In this document: positions 44,875 to 52,201 of the stretch, piece after piece
Layout: each line of letters begins with the position of its first letter
Numbering within the stretch: position 1 is the first letter of the stretch
From: Novosphingobium kunmingense
GTDB lineage: Bacteria > Pseudomonadota > Alphaproteobacteria > Sphingomonadales > Sphingomonadaceae
Assembly (NCBI RefSeq): GCF_002813245.1
Contig: NZ_PHUF01000007.1
Location: 1 to 64,000 of the forward strand
DNA length: 64,000 bases
Direction of reading: 5' to 3'
Position numbers and translations under genes: made by a program
Notes under the pieces: generated by a model
Seen by the model: the letters and a program-made list of their open reading frames with translations, nothing else
Database searches by the model: none
Told to the model about the DNA's origin: nothing

Positions 44875-45767
44875 CCTCTTGCAGCCTGGGCGCCGAACAT
44901 CCGGCCGCCATTGGCCGCAATCAACGCATCGATATCATCGCCCCGATAGTCGGGATCGGCGCTCGCGCCGAAGCCCGCCAGCATGTCGGCGGTCACCAAT
45001 TCGGCCATCCGCTTCCATTCGGGGTGGGTGAAGATCCAGAACCGGTCGTCGCGGATTGCCTCGACGACCATCGCCGCGCTCTTTTCAGGCGGCATCCCGC
45101 CGGCCAGCACGCCCTGCATCGCCTGCGAGGTCGCGGCCGCGCCGCCCTGCTCGCTTTCGCCCGGGCGCAGGTTGCGGGTCGTCTCGACGATCCGCGTCGC
45201 AGTCATCCCCGGCATCAGCACCGACAGGCCGACGCAGGTTTCCGCCAGTTCGTTGCGCAGCGCCATGGCGATCCCGAGGGTCGCGTACTTGGAACTGATG
45301 TACGCGACCGAGATCGGCGGTGGCACGATTGCCACCATCGACGAAGTCAGCAGCAGGTGCGAGGCTTCGCCGCTCGCCTTCATCTCGCCGAGGAACGTGC
45401 GGCAGGCGTAAAGATGCGCGTGGGCGTTGACCGCATAGTTCCAGCGCCACACCTCGGTGTCATAGGTCTCGAACGATCCCGCGCCGCCGCCCACCCCGGC
45501 GTTGCTGACCAGCAGCCGCACCGGACCGAAGGCCCGCGCCTCCTCGCCCGCCCGTGCCCAGGCCGCCTCGTCGGTCACGTCAAGTTCCAGGCCGATCGCA
45601 TCAACGCCGGCGTTCCGCAGTGCTGCCGCTGCGCGTTCCGCGCCGGCCCGGTCGCAGTCCGCAAGGATCACGCGCGCGCCTTCCTTCGCCAGTGCCGTGG
45701 CCATGGCGAGGCCGAGGCCGCTTGCCCCGCCGGTCACGAATGCCGTCTTGTCGTGGATCTGCGTCAT
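44871..45767 (-). CDS. Short-chain dehydrogenase/reductase 1
   Basis: A 298-residue NAD(P)-dependent oxidoreductase. The Rossmann motif TGGASGLGLAMA is near residue 12, NAG is present as VSNAGVGGG, and the catalytic Tyr-Lys pair is in YISSKYA with Ser in TSSMV. The Asp after strand 2 (LADCDRAG) suggests NAD preference. A 40-residue C-terminal extension beyond the classical 250 residues is seen. It is the first gene of SDR-NTF2-CMD-ligase. A TTGCATGCAAT palindrome lies 66 bp upstream. Confidence 0.92.
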   Translation of the reverse strand: MTQIHDKTAFVTGGASGLGLAMATALAKEGARVILADCDRAGAERAAAALRNAGVDAIGLELDVTDEAAWARAGEEARAFGPVRLLVSNAGVGGGAGSFETYDTEVWRWNYAVNAHAHLYACRTFLGEMKASGEASHLLLTSSMVAIVPPPISVAYISSKYATLGIAMALRNELAETCVGLSVLMPGMTATRIVETTRNLRPGESEQGGAAATSQAMQGVLAGGMPPEKSAAMVVEAIRDDRFWIFTHPEWKRMAELVTADMLAGFGASADPDYRGDDIDALIAANGGRMFGAQAARG

Positions 45768-45832
45768 GACCCGTTTCTCTCCCGTCCTTCATTCGACACC
45801 GGCTTGCGGATCAGCCGAAGTGAGCTACATAT

Positions 45833-45843
45833 TTGCATGCAAT
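45833..45843. promoter_or_regulatory. TTGCAT-N-CAAT element upstream of SDR 1 operon
   Basis: TTGCATGCAAT, containing the perfect 10-bp palindrome TTGCATGCAA, followed directly by ATGCAA as a third half-site. It lies 66 bp before the SDR 1 start. Sites of this form suit GntR/FCD regulators, one of which is encoded at 47092-47745. Confidence 0.5.
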
Positions 45844-45872
45844 CATGCAAGCGGTTCGTCTGGGCGACCGTT

Positions 45873-46601
45873 CTATTCGGCCCGCACCGCGCGCACCTCG
45901 CCGATGAAGCTGTCGTCCTGCCAAGCCTCCAGGACAGCGTCGGCGATCGCCCCGGGCGCAAGCGCGACATTGTTGGCCAGGATCGGCGTCATCCATTCCG
46001 CCCGCCGATCACCGCCGGTGGTATCGAGGATGGGCGTATCGACAAGTCCGGGGCTGATGCCGCAGACCCGCACACCCGTTGGCTCGAGGAACTGGGCGCA
46101 GGCCCGCGTGAACTGGTACACCGCGGCCTTCGACGTCGTGTAGAGGACATCGCGAAATCCGGCGTTGTCGTGCGATGTCGACACCGTGTTGATCACCACG
46201 CCGCCACGCCCGCTCATATGCTGGATCGCCAGCTGGGTGCCCAGCACCACGCCTGTTACGTTGATGGCGAAAACCTGCGCGATTCGCTGCGTTGTGGCGG
46301 CCGGAAACAACGGTGCGCCGGTAACGACGCCCGCGTTGTTGAAGACCATGTCGATGGGGGCGCTGGCTGCGGCTTCGTCGAACGCGGCCGTCAGGGCTGC
46401 CACGTCGGATACGTCGCAGGAAAGTGAAGCCACCTGCGGTCCGGCCGCAGCGACGAGACGAGCCACTTCGTCGATCCCGGCCCGATCCCTGTCGAGCAAG
46501 GTCAACCGCCCCACCCCTGCCGCGGCAAGGCGGAGCGCGGTGGCCCGCCCGATCCCGCTTGCCGCTCCGGTAATCAGGGCATGCTTGCCAACCGGCGTCA
46601 T
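45873..46601 (-). CDS. Short-chain dehydrogenase/reductase 2
   Basis: A 242-residue classical SDR with TGAASGIGRATAL at the N-terminus, Asp after strand 2 (LLDRDRAG, NAD-type), NNAGV and YTTSKAAVY with the catalytic Tyr and Lys. Length is typical. It shares only family-level similarity with SDR 1. It is a single gene, divergent from the DUF1330-GntR-GST operon, with a 156-bp intergenic region that holds copies of two regional motifs. Confidence 0.92.
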   Translation of the reverse strand: MTPVGKHALITGAASGIGRATALRLAAAGVGRLTLLDRDRAGIDEVARLVAAAGPQVASLSCDVSDVAALTAAFDEAAASAPIDMVFNNAGVVTGAPLFPAATTQRIAQVFAINVTGVVLGTQLAIQHMSGRGGVVINTVSTSHDNAGFRDVLYTTSKAAVYQFTRACAQFLEPTGVRVCGISPGLVDTPILDTTGGDRRAEWMTPILANNVALAPGAIADAVLEAWQDDSFIGEVRAVRAE

Positions 46602-46655
46602 GCAGCAATTCCTTCCGTGGTCCTCGTACCCGGCACGATCATGTCAGCATTTTAC

Positions 46656-46667
46656 TTAGTGTGCTAG
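46656..46667. promoter_or_regulatory. TTAG-N4-CTAA-like element, SDR 2/DUF1330 divergent region
   Basis: TTAGTGTGCTAG matches TTAG-N4-CTAA at 7 of 8 positions. It lies 55 bp before SDR 2 and 90 bp before the DUF1330 gene. Confidence 0.3.
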
Positions 46668-46672
46668 GCTTT

Positions 46673-46683
46673 TTGCATACGAT
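46673..46683. promoter_or_regulatory. TTGCAT-N-CAAT-like element, SDR 2/DUF1330 divergent region
   Basis: TTGCATACGAT matches the motif with one mismatch. It lies in the divergent control region of SDR 2 and the operon that encodes the GntR/FCD regulator, a natural place for autoregulation. Confidence 0.42.
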
Positions 46684-46757
46684 TTGGCATTTGCCGATTG
46701 CCAATCGTCTGGCTCCGACCTATCCGGGCAGACAAGATACATCGGGGAGACCGAACG

Positions 46758-47045
46758 ATGCCTGCCTATGCCGTTTTCATCCGCAACAGCATCAAGGACC
46801 AGGACGGGTTCGACGCCTATGGTGCCGCAGCCCGCGCGGCACGCGGCGATCACAAGCTTGAACCGATCGTGTTCTACAATCCCAGCGAGACGGTCGAGGG
46901 CGAACCGGCCGATGCCGTCGCGATCATCAAGTTCGAAAGCATGGATGCCGCAAGGGCCTGGTACCACTCGCCCGCCTACCAGGAGGCGGCCAAGCTGCGC
47001 CAGGGATCGGCAGATTATCGGGTAATCCTGACCGAGGGACTTTGA
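46758..47045 (+). CDS. DUF1330 family protein
   Basis: A 95-residue ferredoxin-like dimeric alpha/beta barrel protein of the DUF1330 type: AYAVFIRNSIKDQDGF..Y at the start, EGEPADAVAIIKFESMDAARAWYHSPAYQEA in the core. Proteins of this fold include small monooxygenases and muconolactone isomerases, but most DUF1330 proteins have no known activity. ATG 46758 is behind GGGGAGA. It leads the plus-strand operon DUF1330-GntR-GST. Confidence 0.85.
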   Translation: MPAYAVFIRNSIKDQDGFDAYGAAARAARGDHKLEPIVFYNPSETVEGEPADAVAIIKFESMDAARAWYHSPAYQEAAKLRQGSADYRVILTEGL

Positions 47046-47091
47046 CCCGCTGCGGCCCGGCCCATAGAACGACTGGCACAGCAGCAGCAGG

Positions 47092-47745
47092 ATGAGCCGG
47101 GACATGAGCAAGTCGGTCGACAACGCCTATCGCACGATCCGTGACGGCATTGTCAGCGGGCAGTTTCCGCAGGGCTCGCATCTTACCGCGCAGCAACTCG
47201 CGGAATCGAGCGGACTCAGCCGCACCCCTGTGCGCGAGGCCATGCGCCGGTTGGACGCCGAGGGGCTGATCCGTCTGATTCCCAATCGCGGTGCCTTCGT
47301 GTCGCGCTGGACCCGGGCGGAGATCGAGCAGATCTACGAGGTTCGCATCCTGCTCGAAGCTTTTGCGGCCCAGACCGCAGCCGACCGTGCCAGCGATGAC
47401 CAGATTGCCGAGCTACGCACGCTCGCACGCGAAATGGCCGAGGCGGTGGACAAGGACCAACTCGATCACGGCCAGATCGCCGAGATCAACAGTCGCTTCC
47501 ACCGCGCCGTGCTCGAAGCCTGCGGCAACAGCCGCCTGCGCGAGCTGATCGGATCGCTGACCGAGATGCCCCTGGTTCTCGTTACCTTCCGCAATTACTC
47601 GCGCGACGAACTGCGCCGCAGCGCGATCCAGCACAGCGAACTGGTCGATGCGATCGAGGCCCGCGACGGCGGCTGGGCCAATGCGGTGATGACCGCCCAC
47701 ATTCGCTCCGCGCGCCAGACCCTGATGCGCGGCACATCCGACTGA
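47092..47745 (+). CDS. GntR family regulator with FCD domain
   Basis: A 217-residue regulator. The winged helix covers about residues 8-75 with LTAQQLAESSGLSRTPVREAMRRLDAEGLI, and the C-terminal all-helical FCD domain carries metal-binding candidates in FHRAVLEACG and H.HIR-type positions (HSELVDAI, TAHIRSA). FCD members control oxidised-acid and aromatic catabolism. The ATG at 47092 or the one at 47104 could be used; neither has an ideal ribosome binding site. It probably binds the TTGCAT-N-CAAT sites around it, by analogy with GntR operators. Confidence 0.9.
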   Translation: MSRDMSKSVDNAYRTIRDGIVSGQFPQGSHLTAQQLAESSGLSRTPVREAMRRLDAEGLIRLIPNRGAFVSRWTRAEIEQIYEVRILLEAFAAQTAADRASDDQIAELRTLAREMAEAVDKDQLDHGQIAEINSRFHRAVLEACGNSRLRELIGSLTEMPLVLVTFRNYSRDELRRSAIQHSELVDAIEARDGGWANAVMTAHIRSARQTLMRGTSD

Positions 47746-47775
47746 ACGCCCCTGCGGGCAAGGAAAGGCCTTCTG

Positions 47776-48501
47776 ATGATCGATCTTCATTTCAGCGCCA
47801 CGCCAAACGGCCAGAAGATATCGATCGCGCTGGAGGAAATGGGTCTCGACTACCGGCTGATCTCCTACGACATCTTCGAGGGCGATCACCTCACCCCGGA
47901 ATTCGACCGGATCAATCCCAACCACAAGCTGCCAGCCATCGTCGATCACGATCCGCCGTTCGGCGGCGAGCCGCACGCCGTGTTCGAATCCGGTGCGATC
48001 CTGCAGTACTTGGCCGATAAGACCGGCATGCTGCTGCCCGACGACCCCCGCGCCCGTTCGGTGGCGCTGCAGTGGCTGACCTGGCAGGTCGCCGGGCTCG
48101 GCCCGATGGGCGGGCAGGCCTCGCATTTCCGCCGCTATGCGCCCGAGCCTATTCCTTATGCGATCGAACGCTATTCGCGCGAACTCGACCGGTTGATGCA
48201 GGTGCTCGAAAACCGGCTGGGCCAGGCAGAGTACCTCGCCGGGGCGGAGTTCTCGATTGCCGACATCGCGATCTGGCCGGGCCGGTCGGCTGCCGGGGTC
48301 GTCGGGATCGACCTGGCGCGATTTCCCAACACCCACCGCTGGTACCAGGCGATCGCCGCGCGCCCTGCCGTCCAGCGCGGTCGCAGCGCCGACAAGGCCT
48401 TCCCCGACAAGTACATGCAGCTGAACGCAAGGCTCAGCTCCGCGCAATGGTCCAACATGTTCGGCGACAGGATGCACTCGGCGGTGCCGGGCCGCCCCTG
48501 A
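47776..48501 (+). CDS. Glutathione S-transferase, Nu class-like (2)
   Basis: A 241-residue GST with Thr9-Pro10-Asn11 in MIDLHFSATPNGQKI, INPNHKLPAIVD with the cis-Pro, and a C-terminal helical domain (FSIADIAIWP). It is a close paralogue of the GST at 38567-39280, sharing the start MIDLHF and the tail QWSN.FG. It is the last gene of DUF1330-GntR-GST, 30 bp after the regulator. Different regulation of the two GST copies (this one next to the GntR gene, the other in a receptor operon) suggests separate inducers or pathway stages. Confidence 0.92.
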   Translation: MIDLHFSATPNGQKISIALEEMGLDYRLISYDIFEGDHLTPEFDRINPNHKLPAIVDHDPPFGGEPHAVFESGAILQYLADKTGMLLPDDPRARSVALQWLTWQVAGLGPMGGQASHFRRYAPEPIPYAIERYSRELDRLMQVLENRLGQAEYLAGAEFSIADIAIWPGRSAAGVVGIDLARFPNTHRWYQAIAARPAVQRGRSADKAFPDKYMQLNARLSSAQWSNMFGDRMHSAVPGRP

Positions 48502-48510
48502 CAGCCAGCG

Positions 48511-49683
48511 TCAGCCGGGGGCATGGTCCTTGATCGCCTGCTGCATCGCCGCGACGAAACCGGTGTAAGTGGTCCCGCTGCGCTCGCGGCACCAGTCCAT
48601 CGACGCCTGCATGGGCGCGGTCGCGCCACTGAAATGCGGCATGACGTAGCGGGCGAACAGTTCGTAGCTGCGCCGCGTCGCCGCCTGGTCGGCAAAGTTC
48701 TGCCCCATGAACAGAACGGTGCCGAACCCGCCGGCCTTGTCGCGCAGGCGCTCGATATGCGCGATGGCGTCGTCAGGGGTGCCTGCCATGGCAATGCCGA
48801 ACACGCCGAGGCCTTCAGTGGTCATCAGCCTGACCGCGTCCTTGGCGGTTTCGATCCGGGACAGCACATTGCCGTCGCCCGGAGAAAGGCCGCGCAGCGC
48901 GCGGGTGTAGGCGACGTTGTCCATGATCCCCCATTCGAGATCGGCCAATGCCTGCTCGCGCGTGTCGGCAAGGTGCATGTTGACGACGACCCGCCAGCTG
49001 TCGCGCGACACCGCATGGCCCGCCTTGTGCGCCGCTTCCTCGTAGACGCCCCAGTGGTCGCCCAGCGCGGAGAAACCGATCGGAGTCGACACGGCCAGCG
49101 ACAGCATGCCGAGCCCCAGCCGGCCGGCGGTCACCGGACCTGACGGCGTCACCGCGCAGGCCACGACCATCTCCATCCGCGGACGCTTGAACGGCAGCAG
49201 CTGCAGCCGCGCGTCGCGCAGCGTGAACCAGTCGGTCTGGCGGTCGACGCTCCGCCCTTCGAACAGGTCGATCAGGCATTCGAGCGCTTCGTTCATCATC
49301 CGCCTCTGATTGGCCGGTTCGATCCCCAGCATGTAGGCGTCGGTCGGCAATTGCCCCGGCCCTGCCCCGAAGATCACCCGGCCTCGCGTCTGGTGATCGA
49401 GCTGGACGATGCGGTCGGCCAGGATCAGCGGATGGTGATAGCAAAGCGAATTGACCCCGGTACCGAAGCGGATCCGCCGCGTGCGCGGCGCGACCCCGGC
49501 GATGAACAGTTCGGGCGAGGATATGATTTCCGATCCGCCGGAATGGTGCTCGCCAATCCAGGCCTCATCGTATCCGAGCCGGTCGAGATGCTCGATCAGC
49601 TCCATGTCGCGTTCGAGCGCCAGCGTCGGATTTTCGCGATGCGAGTGATAGGGGGCGAGGAACGTGCCGAACCGCAGCGCCAT
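48511..49683 (-). CDS. LLM class (luciferase-like) flavin-dependent monooxygenase
   Basis: A 390-residue TIM-barrel protein of the bacterial luciferase/alkanesulfonate monooxygenase superfamily: LRFGTFLAPYHSHRENPTLALERDMELIEHLDRLGYDEAWIGEHH at the start, then IRFGTGVNSLCYHHPLILAD and RVIFGAGPGQLPTDA. These enzymes use FMNH2 delivered by a separate reductase; an FMN reductase is encoded at 54179-54748. Length is in the upper family range. ATG 49683 is behind AAGGGAGATT. It diverges from the MarR-like 2 gene over 78 bp with two overlapping dyads. Confidence 0.9.
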   Translation of the reverse strand: MALRFGTFLAPYHSHRENPTLALERDMELIEHLDRLGYDEAWIGEHHSGGSEIISSPELFIAGVAPRTRRIRFGTGVNSLCYHHPLILADRIVQLDHQTRGRVIFGAGPGQLPTDAYMLGIEPANQRRMMNEALECLIDLFEGRSVDRQTDWFTLRDARLQLLPFKRPRMEMVVACAVTPSGPVTAGRLGLGMLSLAVSTPIGFSALGDHWGVYEEAAHKAGHAVSRDSWRVVVNMHLADTREQALADLEWGIMDNVAYTRALRGLSPGDGNVLSRIETAKDAVRLMTTEGLGVFGIAMAGTPDDAIAHIERLRDKAGGFGTVLFMGQNFADQAATRRSYELFARYVMPHFSGATAPMQASMDWCRERSGTTYTGFVAAMQQAIKDHAPG

Positions 49684-49723
49684 GGCAAAATCTCCCTTGT
49701 CGTTGCGAATTAGTAAGTCTACC

Positions 49724-49738
49724 TGACAATATCTGTCA
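49724..49738. promoter_or_regulatory. TGACA-N5-TGTCA dyad in the LLM/MarR-like 2 divergent region
   Basis: TGACAATATCTGTCA is a perfect 5-5-5 inverted repeat that overlaps the start of the GTCAA-type element at 49735-49749. Together they form a composite operator between the two divergent genes. Confidence 0.45.
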
Positions 49739-49749
49739 ACCGCACTGAC
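49735..49749. promoter_or_regulatory. GTCAA-N5-TTGAC element, one mismatch, LLM/MarR-like 2 region
   Basis: GTCAACCGCACTGAC matches the regional motif at 9 of 10 positions. On the LLM gene strand one half gives TTGACA, with TTACTA 17 bases downstream as a weak -10. It lies 13 bp before the MarR-like 2 start, so that protein could control itself. Confidence 0.55.
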
Positions 49750-49761
49750 GCTGGGAGCACA

Positions 49762-50223
49762 ATGACCGACCAGGGCGAAACAATCCTGATCCCGCTGTTC
49801 TGGGCCTTTGCCTGGTTCGACGAAGGCCTTCAGACGCTCCTCCGCGAGGCCGGATGGGATGCCGTATCCCGCCCGCAAACCATGGTGCTGATCGCTGTCG
49901 GCCAGGGGATCGCGCGCCCTGCCGAAATTGCCCGTACGCTGGCCATCACCCGCCAGTCAGCCGGCGCGACGATTGCCGAAATGGTCGCGGCGGGCCTCAT
50001 CGAACTGACCACCGACCCCGACGACCGGCGCGCCAAGATCGTCCGGATCAGTGCTGAAGGCGAACGCCGCCGCGCCGATTCGCGCGCGGCGATGACCCGG
50101 CTCGTGGACGAACTGGAACAGCGGATCGGCAAGGACTCCGTTGCCGGTCTGAGCGCTGCGCTGCGCCGCGATTGGGGTCCGCCGCTCACCGTGCGAAACA
50201 AGATCAGGGAGAAGCAGACATGA
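49762..50223 (+). CDS. Small MarR-like winged-helix regulator (paralogue 2)
   Basis: A 153-residue paralogue of the regulators at 30692-31135 and 54760-55188. The shared N-terminal FAWFDEGLQTLLREAGW precedes the winged helix RPAEIARTLAITRQSAGATIAEMVAAGLIELTTDPDDRRAKIV, and the tail has RRDWGPPL. ATG 49762 follows GGGAG. It overlaps the downstream GST by ATGA. The imperfect GTCAA-type site just before it makes it the best-placed candidate for the regional repressor. Confidence 0.88.
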   Translation: MTDQGETILIPLFWAFAWFDEGLQTLLREAGWDAVSRPQTMVLIAVGQGIARPAEIARTLAITRQSAGATIAEMVAAGLIELTTDPDDRRAKIVRISAEGERRRADSRAAMTRLVDELEQRIGKDSVAGLSAALRRDWGPPLTVRNKIREKQT

Positions 50224-50921
50224 TCCAGCTTTATGGCGGGCCGACGCCCAACGCCCGTAAGATCGCCATCGCGCTCGAGGAGATGGACCTCGCCTGGGAA
50301 CTCGTGCCGATCGACATACTGGCCGGCGATCAGCTGACGCCCGAGTTCCTTGCCCTCAACCCCAACAACAAGACCCCGGTGATCGTCGACAGCGACGGGC
50401 CGGGTGGCCGCTTCGTTCTGTGGGAAACAGGCGCGATCCTGCTCTACCTTTCCGAAAAGTCCGGCCACTTCATGCCAGCGGATCCGGCCCGGCGCGCGGT
50501 TGCCTGGCAGTGGCTGATGTTCCAGGTATCGGGCATCGGCCCGATGTTCGGGCAGGAGGTGCACTTCACCCATTATGCCGCCGAAAAGCACCCCTACGCG
50601 ATCGAGCGCTACTCGCGCGAGGTCTCGCGGCTGCTGCGCGTCCTCGACCAGCGGCTATCCGAAGCCGAATGGCTGGCCGGGGACAGCTATACGATTGCCG
50701 ACATGGCCACCCTGCCCTATCTGCGCCGCAAGCTGATCGAGGAGACGGGCCGTTATCCCGGGATCGAGCGCTGGGCCGCCGCGATGCTGGAGCGACCGGC
50801 CGTACGGACGGGCATGGCAGCGGGCGTGGCCCGTGCCGAAACGGTCGAAGGGGGGCTGACCGGCTTCACCGATGAGCATCGCTCGATCCTGTGGGGGGAC
50901 CGTCAACACGCGCCACATTAG
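50220..50921 (+). CDS. Glutathione S-transferase, Nu class-like (3)
   Basis: A 233-residue GST, the third paralogue, with Thr9-Pro10-Asn11 in MIQLYGGPTPNARKI and LNPNNKTPVIVD. The N-terminal strand differs from the two MIDLHF copies, and the C-terminal domain has YTIADMATLPYL. It is translationally coupled to the MarR-like 2 gene. Pairing of a GST and its own MarR-type regulator is typical of detoxification or catabolic switches that sense the GST substrate. Confidence 0.92.
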   Translation: MIQLYGGPTPNARKIAIALEEMDLAWELVPIDILAGDQLTPEFLALNPNNKTPVIVDSDGPGGRFVLWETGAILLYLSEKSGHFMPADPARRAVAWQWLMFQVSGIGPMFGQEVHFTHYAAEKHPYAIERYSREVSRLLRVLDQRLSEAEWLAGDSYTIADMATLPYLRRKLIEETGRYPGIERWAAAMLERPAVRTGMAAGVARAETVEGGLTGFTDEHRSILWGDRQHAPH

Positions 50922-50979
50922 CCGTCTGTGGATGCAATTATGGCATTTTGAGCTTGCCAACCGCACCAGTTCGCGCAAA

Positions 50980-50990
50980 TTGCATTCAAT
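50980..50990. promoter_or_regulatory. TTGCAT-N-CAAT element upstream of the CoA-transferase gene
   Basis: TTGCATTCAAT is a perfect match. It lies 18 bp before the CoA-transferase start; TGCAT here also pairs with ATGCA 7 bases on (50992-50996). Another half-site ATGCAAT stands at 50932. The position so near the start codon suggests repression. Confidence 0.48.
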
Positions 50991-51008
50991 AGATGCAGGA
51001 CGGGGTGG

Positions 51009-52196
51009 ATGGCGATGGGTGATGGGACGAACGCGGGCGCAGGGCGCCAGGGTGCGCTCGCCGGAATTCGCGTCGTCGAACTGGGTCAGTTGATCGCGGG
51101 TCCCTTCTGCGGGCAACTGCTCGGCGATATGGGCGCCGAGGTGGTCAAGATCGAAGCCCCCGGCACCGGCGATCCTATGCGCGACTGGGGCCAGGGAAAG
51201 ACGCCGACCTGGTGGCGCGTGATCGCCCGCAACAAATACTCGGTCGAAGCCGACATGCGATCTGCCGAAGGGCAGGACCGTGTGCGCCGGCTGATCGCCA
51301 AGGCCGACATCCTGATCGAGAACTTCCGCCCCGGAACGCTTGAGCGCTGGAACCTCGATCCTGCCGAACTGTGCCGCCAGAACCCGCGGCTGATCGTTGT
51401 TCGCGTCTCGGGCTACGGCCAGACCGGACCCTATGCCGGGCGCGCCGGCTTCGGCGGGATCGGCGAGGCGATGGGCGGATGGCGCGGCATCGTCGGCGAT
51501 CCCGACCGCCCACCATCGCGCATGGGCGTGTCGATCGGCGATACCCTGGCCGCGACCTATGGCTGCATGGGCGCGCTGGCCGCGCTCAACGAACGCCAGC
51601 ACAGCGGCAAGGGCCAGATTATCGACGCGACGCTTTACGAGAGCGTGTTGCAGGTCATGGAGAGCATGGTCCCCGAATGGGCCATCAACGGCCACAAGCG
51701 CCGTCGCAGCGGGTCCAAACTGGACGGTATCGCCCCCTCGAACGTCTATCCCTGTTCGGACGGTGAATACCTGATCGGCGCCAACCAGGACGCAGTGTTC
51801 GGTCGGCTGTGCGATGCCATGGGCAGGCCTGAAATGGCCAAGGACCCGCGCTATGCCGACCATCTGTCGCGCGGACGCAACCAGGACGAACTCGATACGT
51901 TGATCGGCAAATGGACCAGGGGACTGACGGTGGCCGAACTGGAAGCGCTGATGATCGAACACGCCGTGCCGGCCGGCCGGATCTTCGATGCGGAAACGAT
52001 GCTGGCGGATCCCCATTTTGCCGCGCGCCAGTCGATCGTGACGGTCGACGACCCGGTGCTGGGACCGGTGCCGATGCAGGCTCCGGTGCCGCGCCTGTCG
52101 CGCACGCCATCGGCGATCCGCCGTCCCGCCCCGGCGAGGATCGGCCAGGATACTGACGAGGTGCTGCGCCGCTGGCTGGGCGACGCCGCCGACTGA
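51009..52196 (+). CDS. CaiB/BaiF family (family III) CoA-transferase
   Basis: A 395-residue CoA-transferase. The N-terminal LAGIRVVELGQLIAGPFCGQLLGDMGAEVVKIE is the family signature, and Asp178 in VSIGDTLAATYG is the expected CoA-ester-forming catalytic residue. IENFRPGTLERW and GYGQTGPYAGR are also typical. Family III enzymes move CoA between acids without ATP, often in aromatic or carnitine-type catabolism. ATG 51009 or 51015 may be used. It is a single gene 87 bp after the GST. Confidence 0.94.
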   Translation: MAMGDGTNAGAGRQGALAGIRVVELGQLIAGPFCGQLLGDMGAEVVKIEAPGTGDPMRDWGQGKTPTWWRVIARNKYSVEADMRSAEGQDRVRRLIAKADILIENFRPGTLERWNLDPAELCRQNPRLIVVRVSGYGQTGPYAGRAGFGGIGEAMGGWRGIVGDPDRPPSRMGVSIGDTLAATYGCMGALAALNERQHSGKGQIIDATLYESVLQVMESMVPEWAINGHKRRRSGSKLDGIAPSNVYPCSDGEYLIGANQDAVFGRLCDAMGRPEMAKDPRYADHLSRGRNQDELDTLIGKWTRGLTVAELEALMIEHAVPAGRIFDAETMLADPHFAARQSIVTVDDPVLGPVPMQAPVPRLSRTPSAIRRPAPARIGQDTDEVLRRWLGDAAD

Positions 52197-52201
52197 CCAG
52201 A

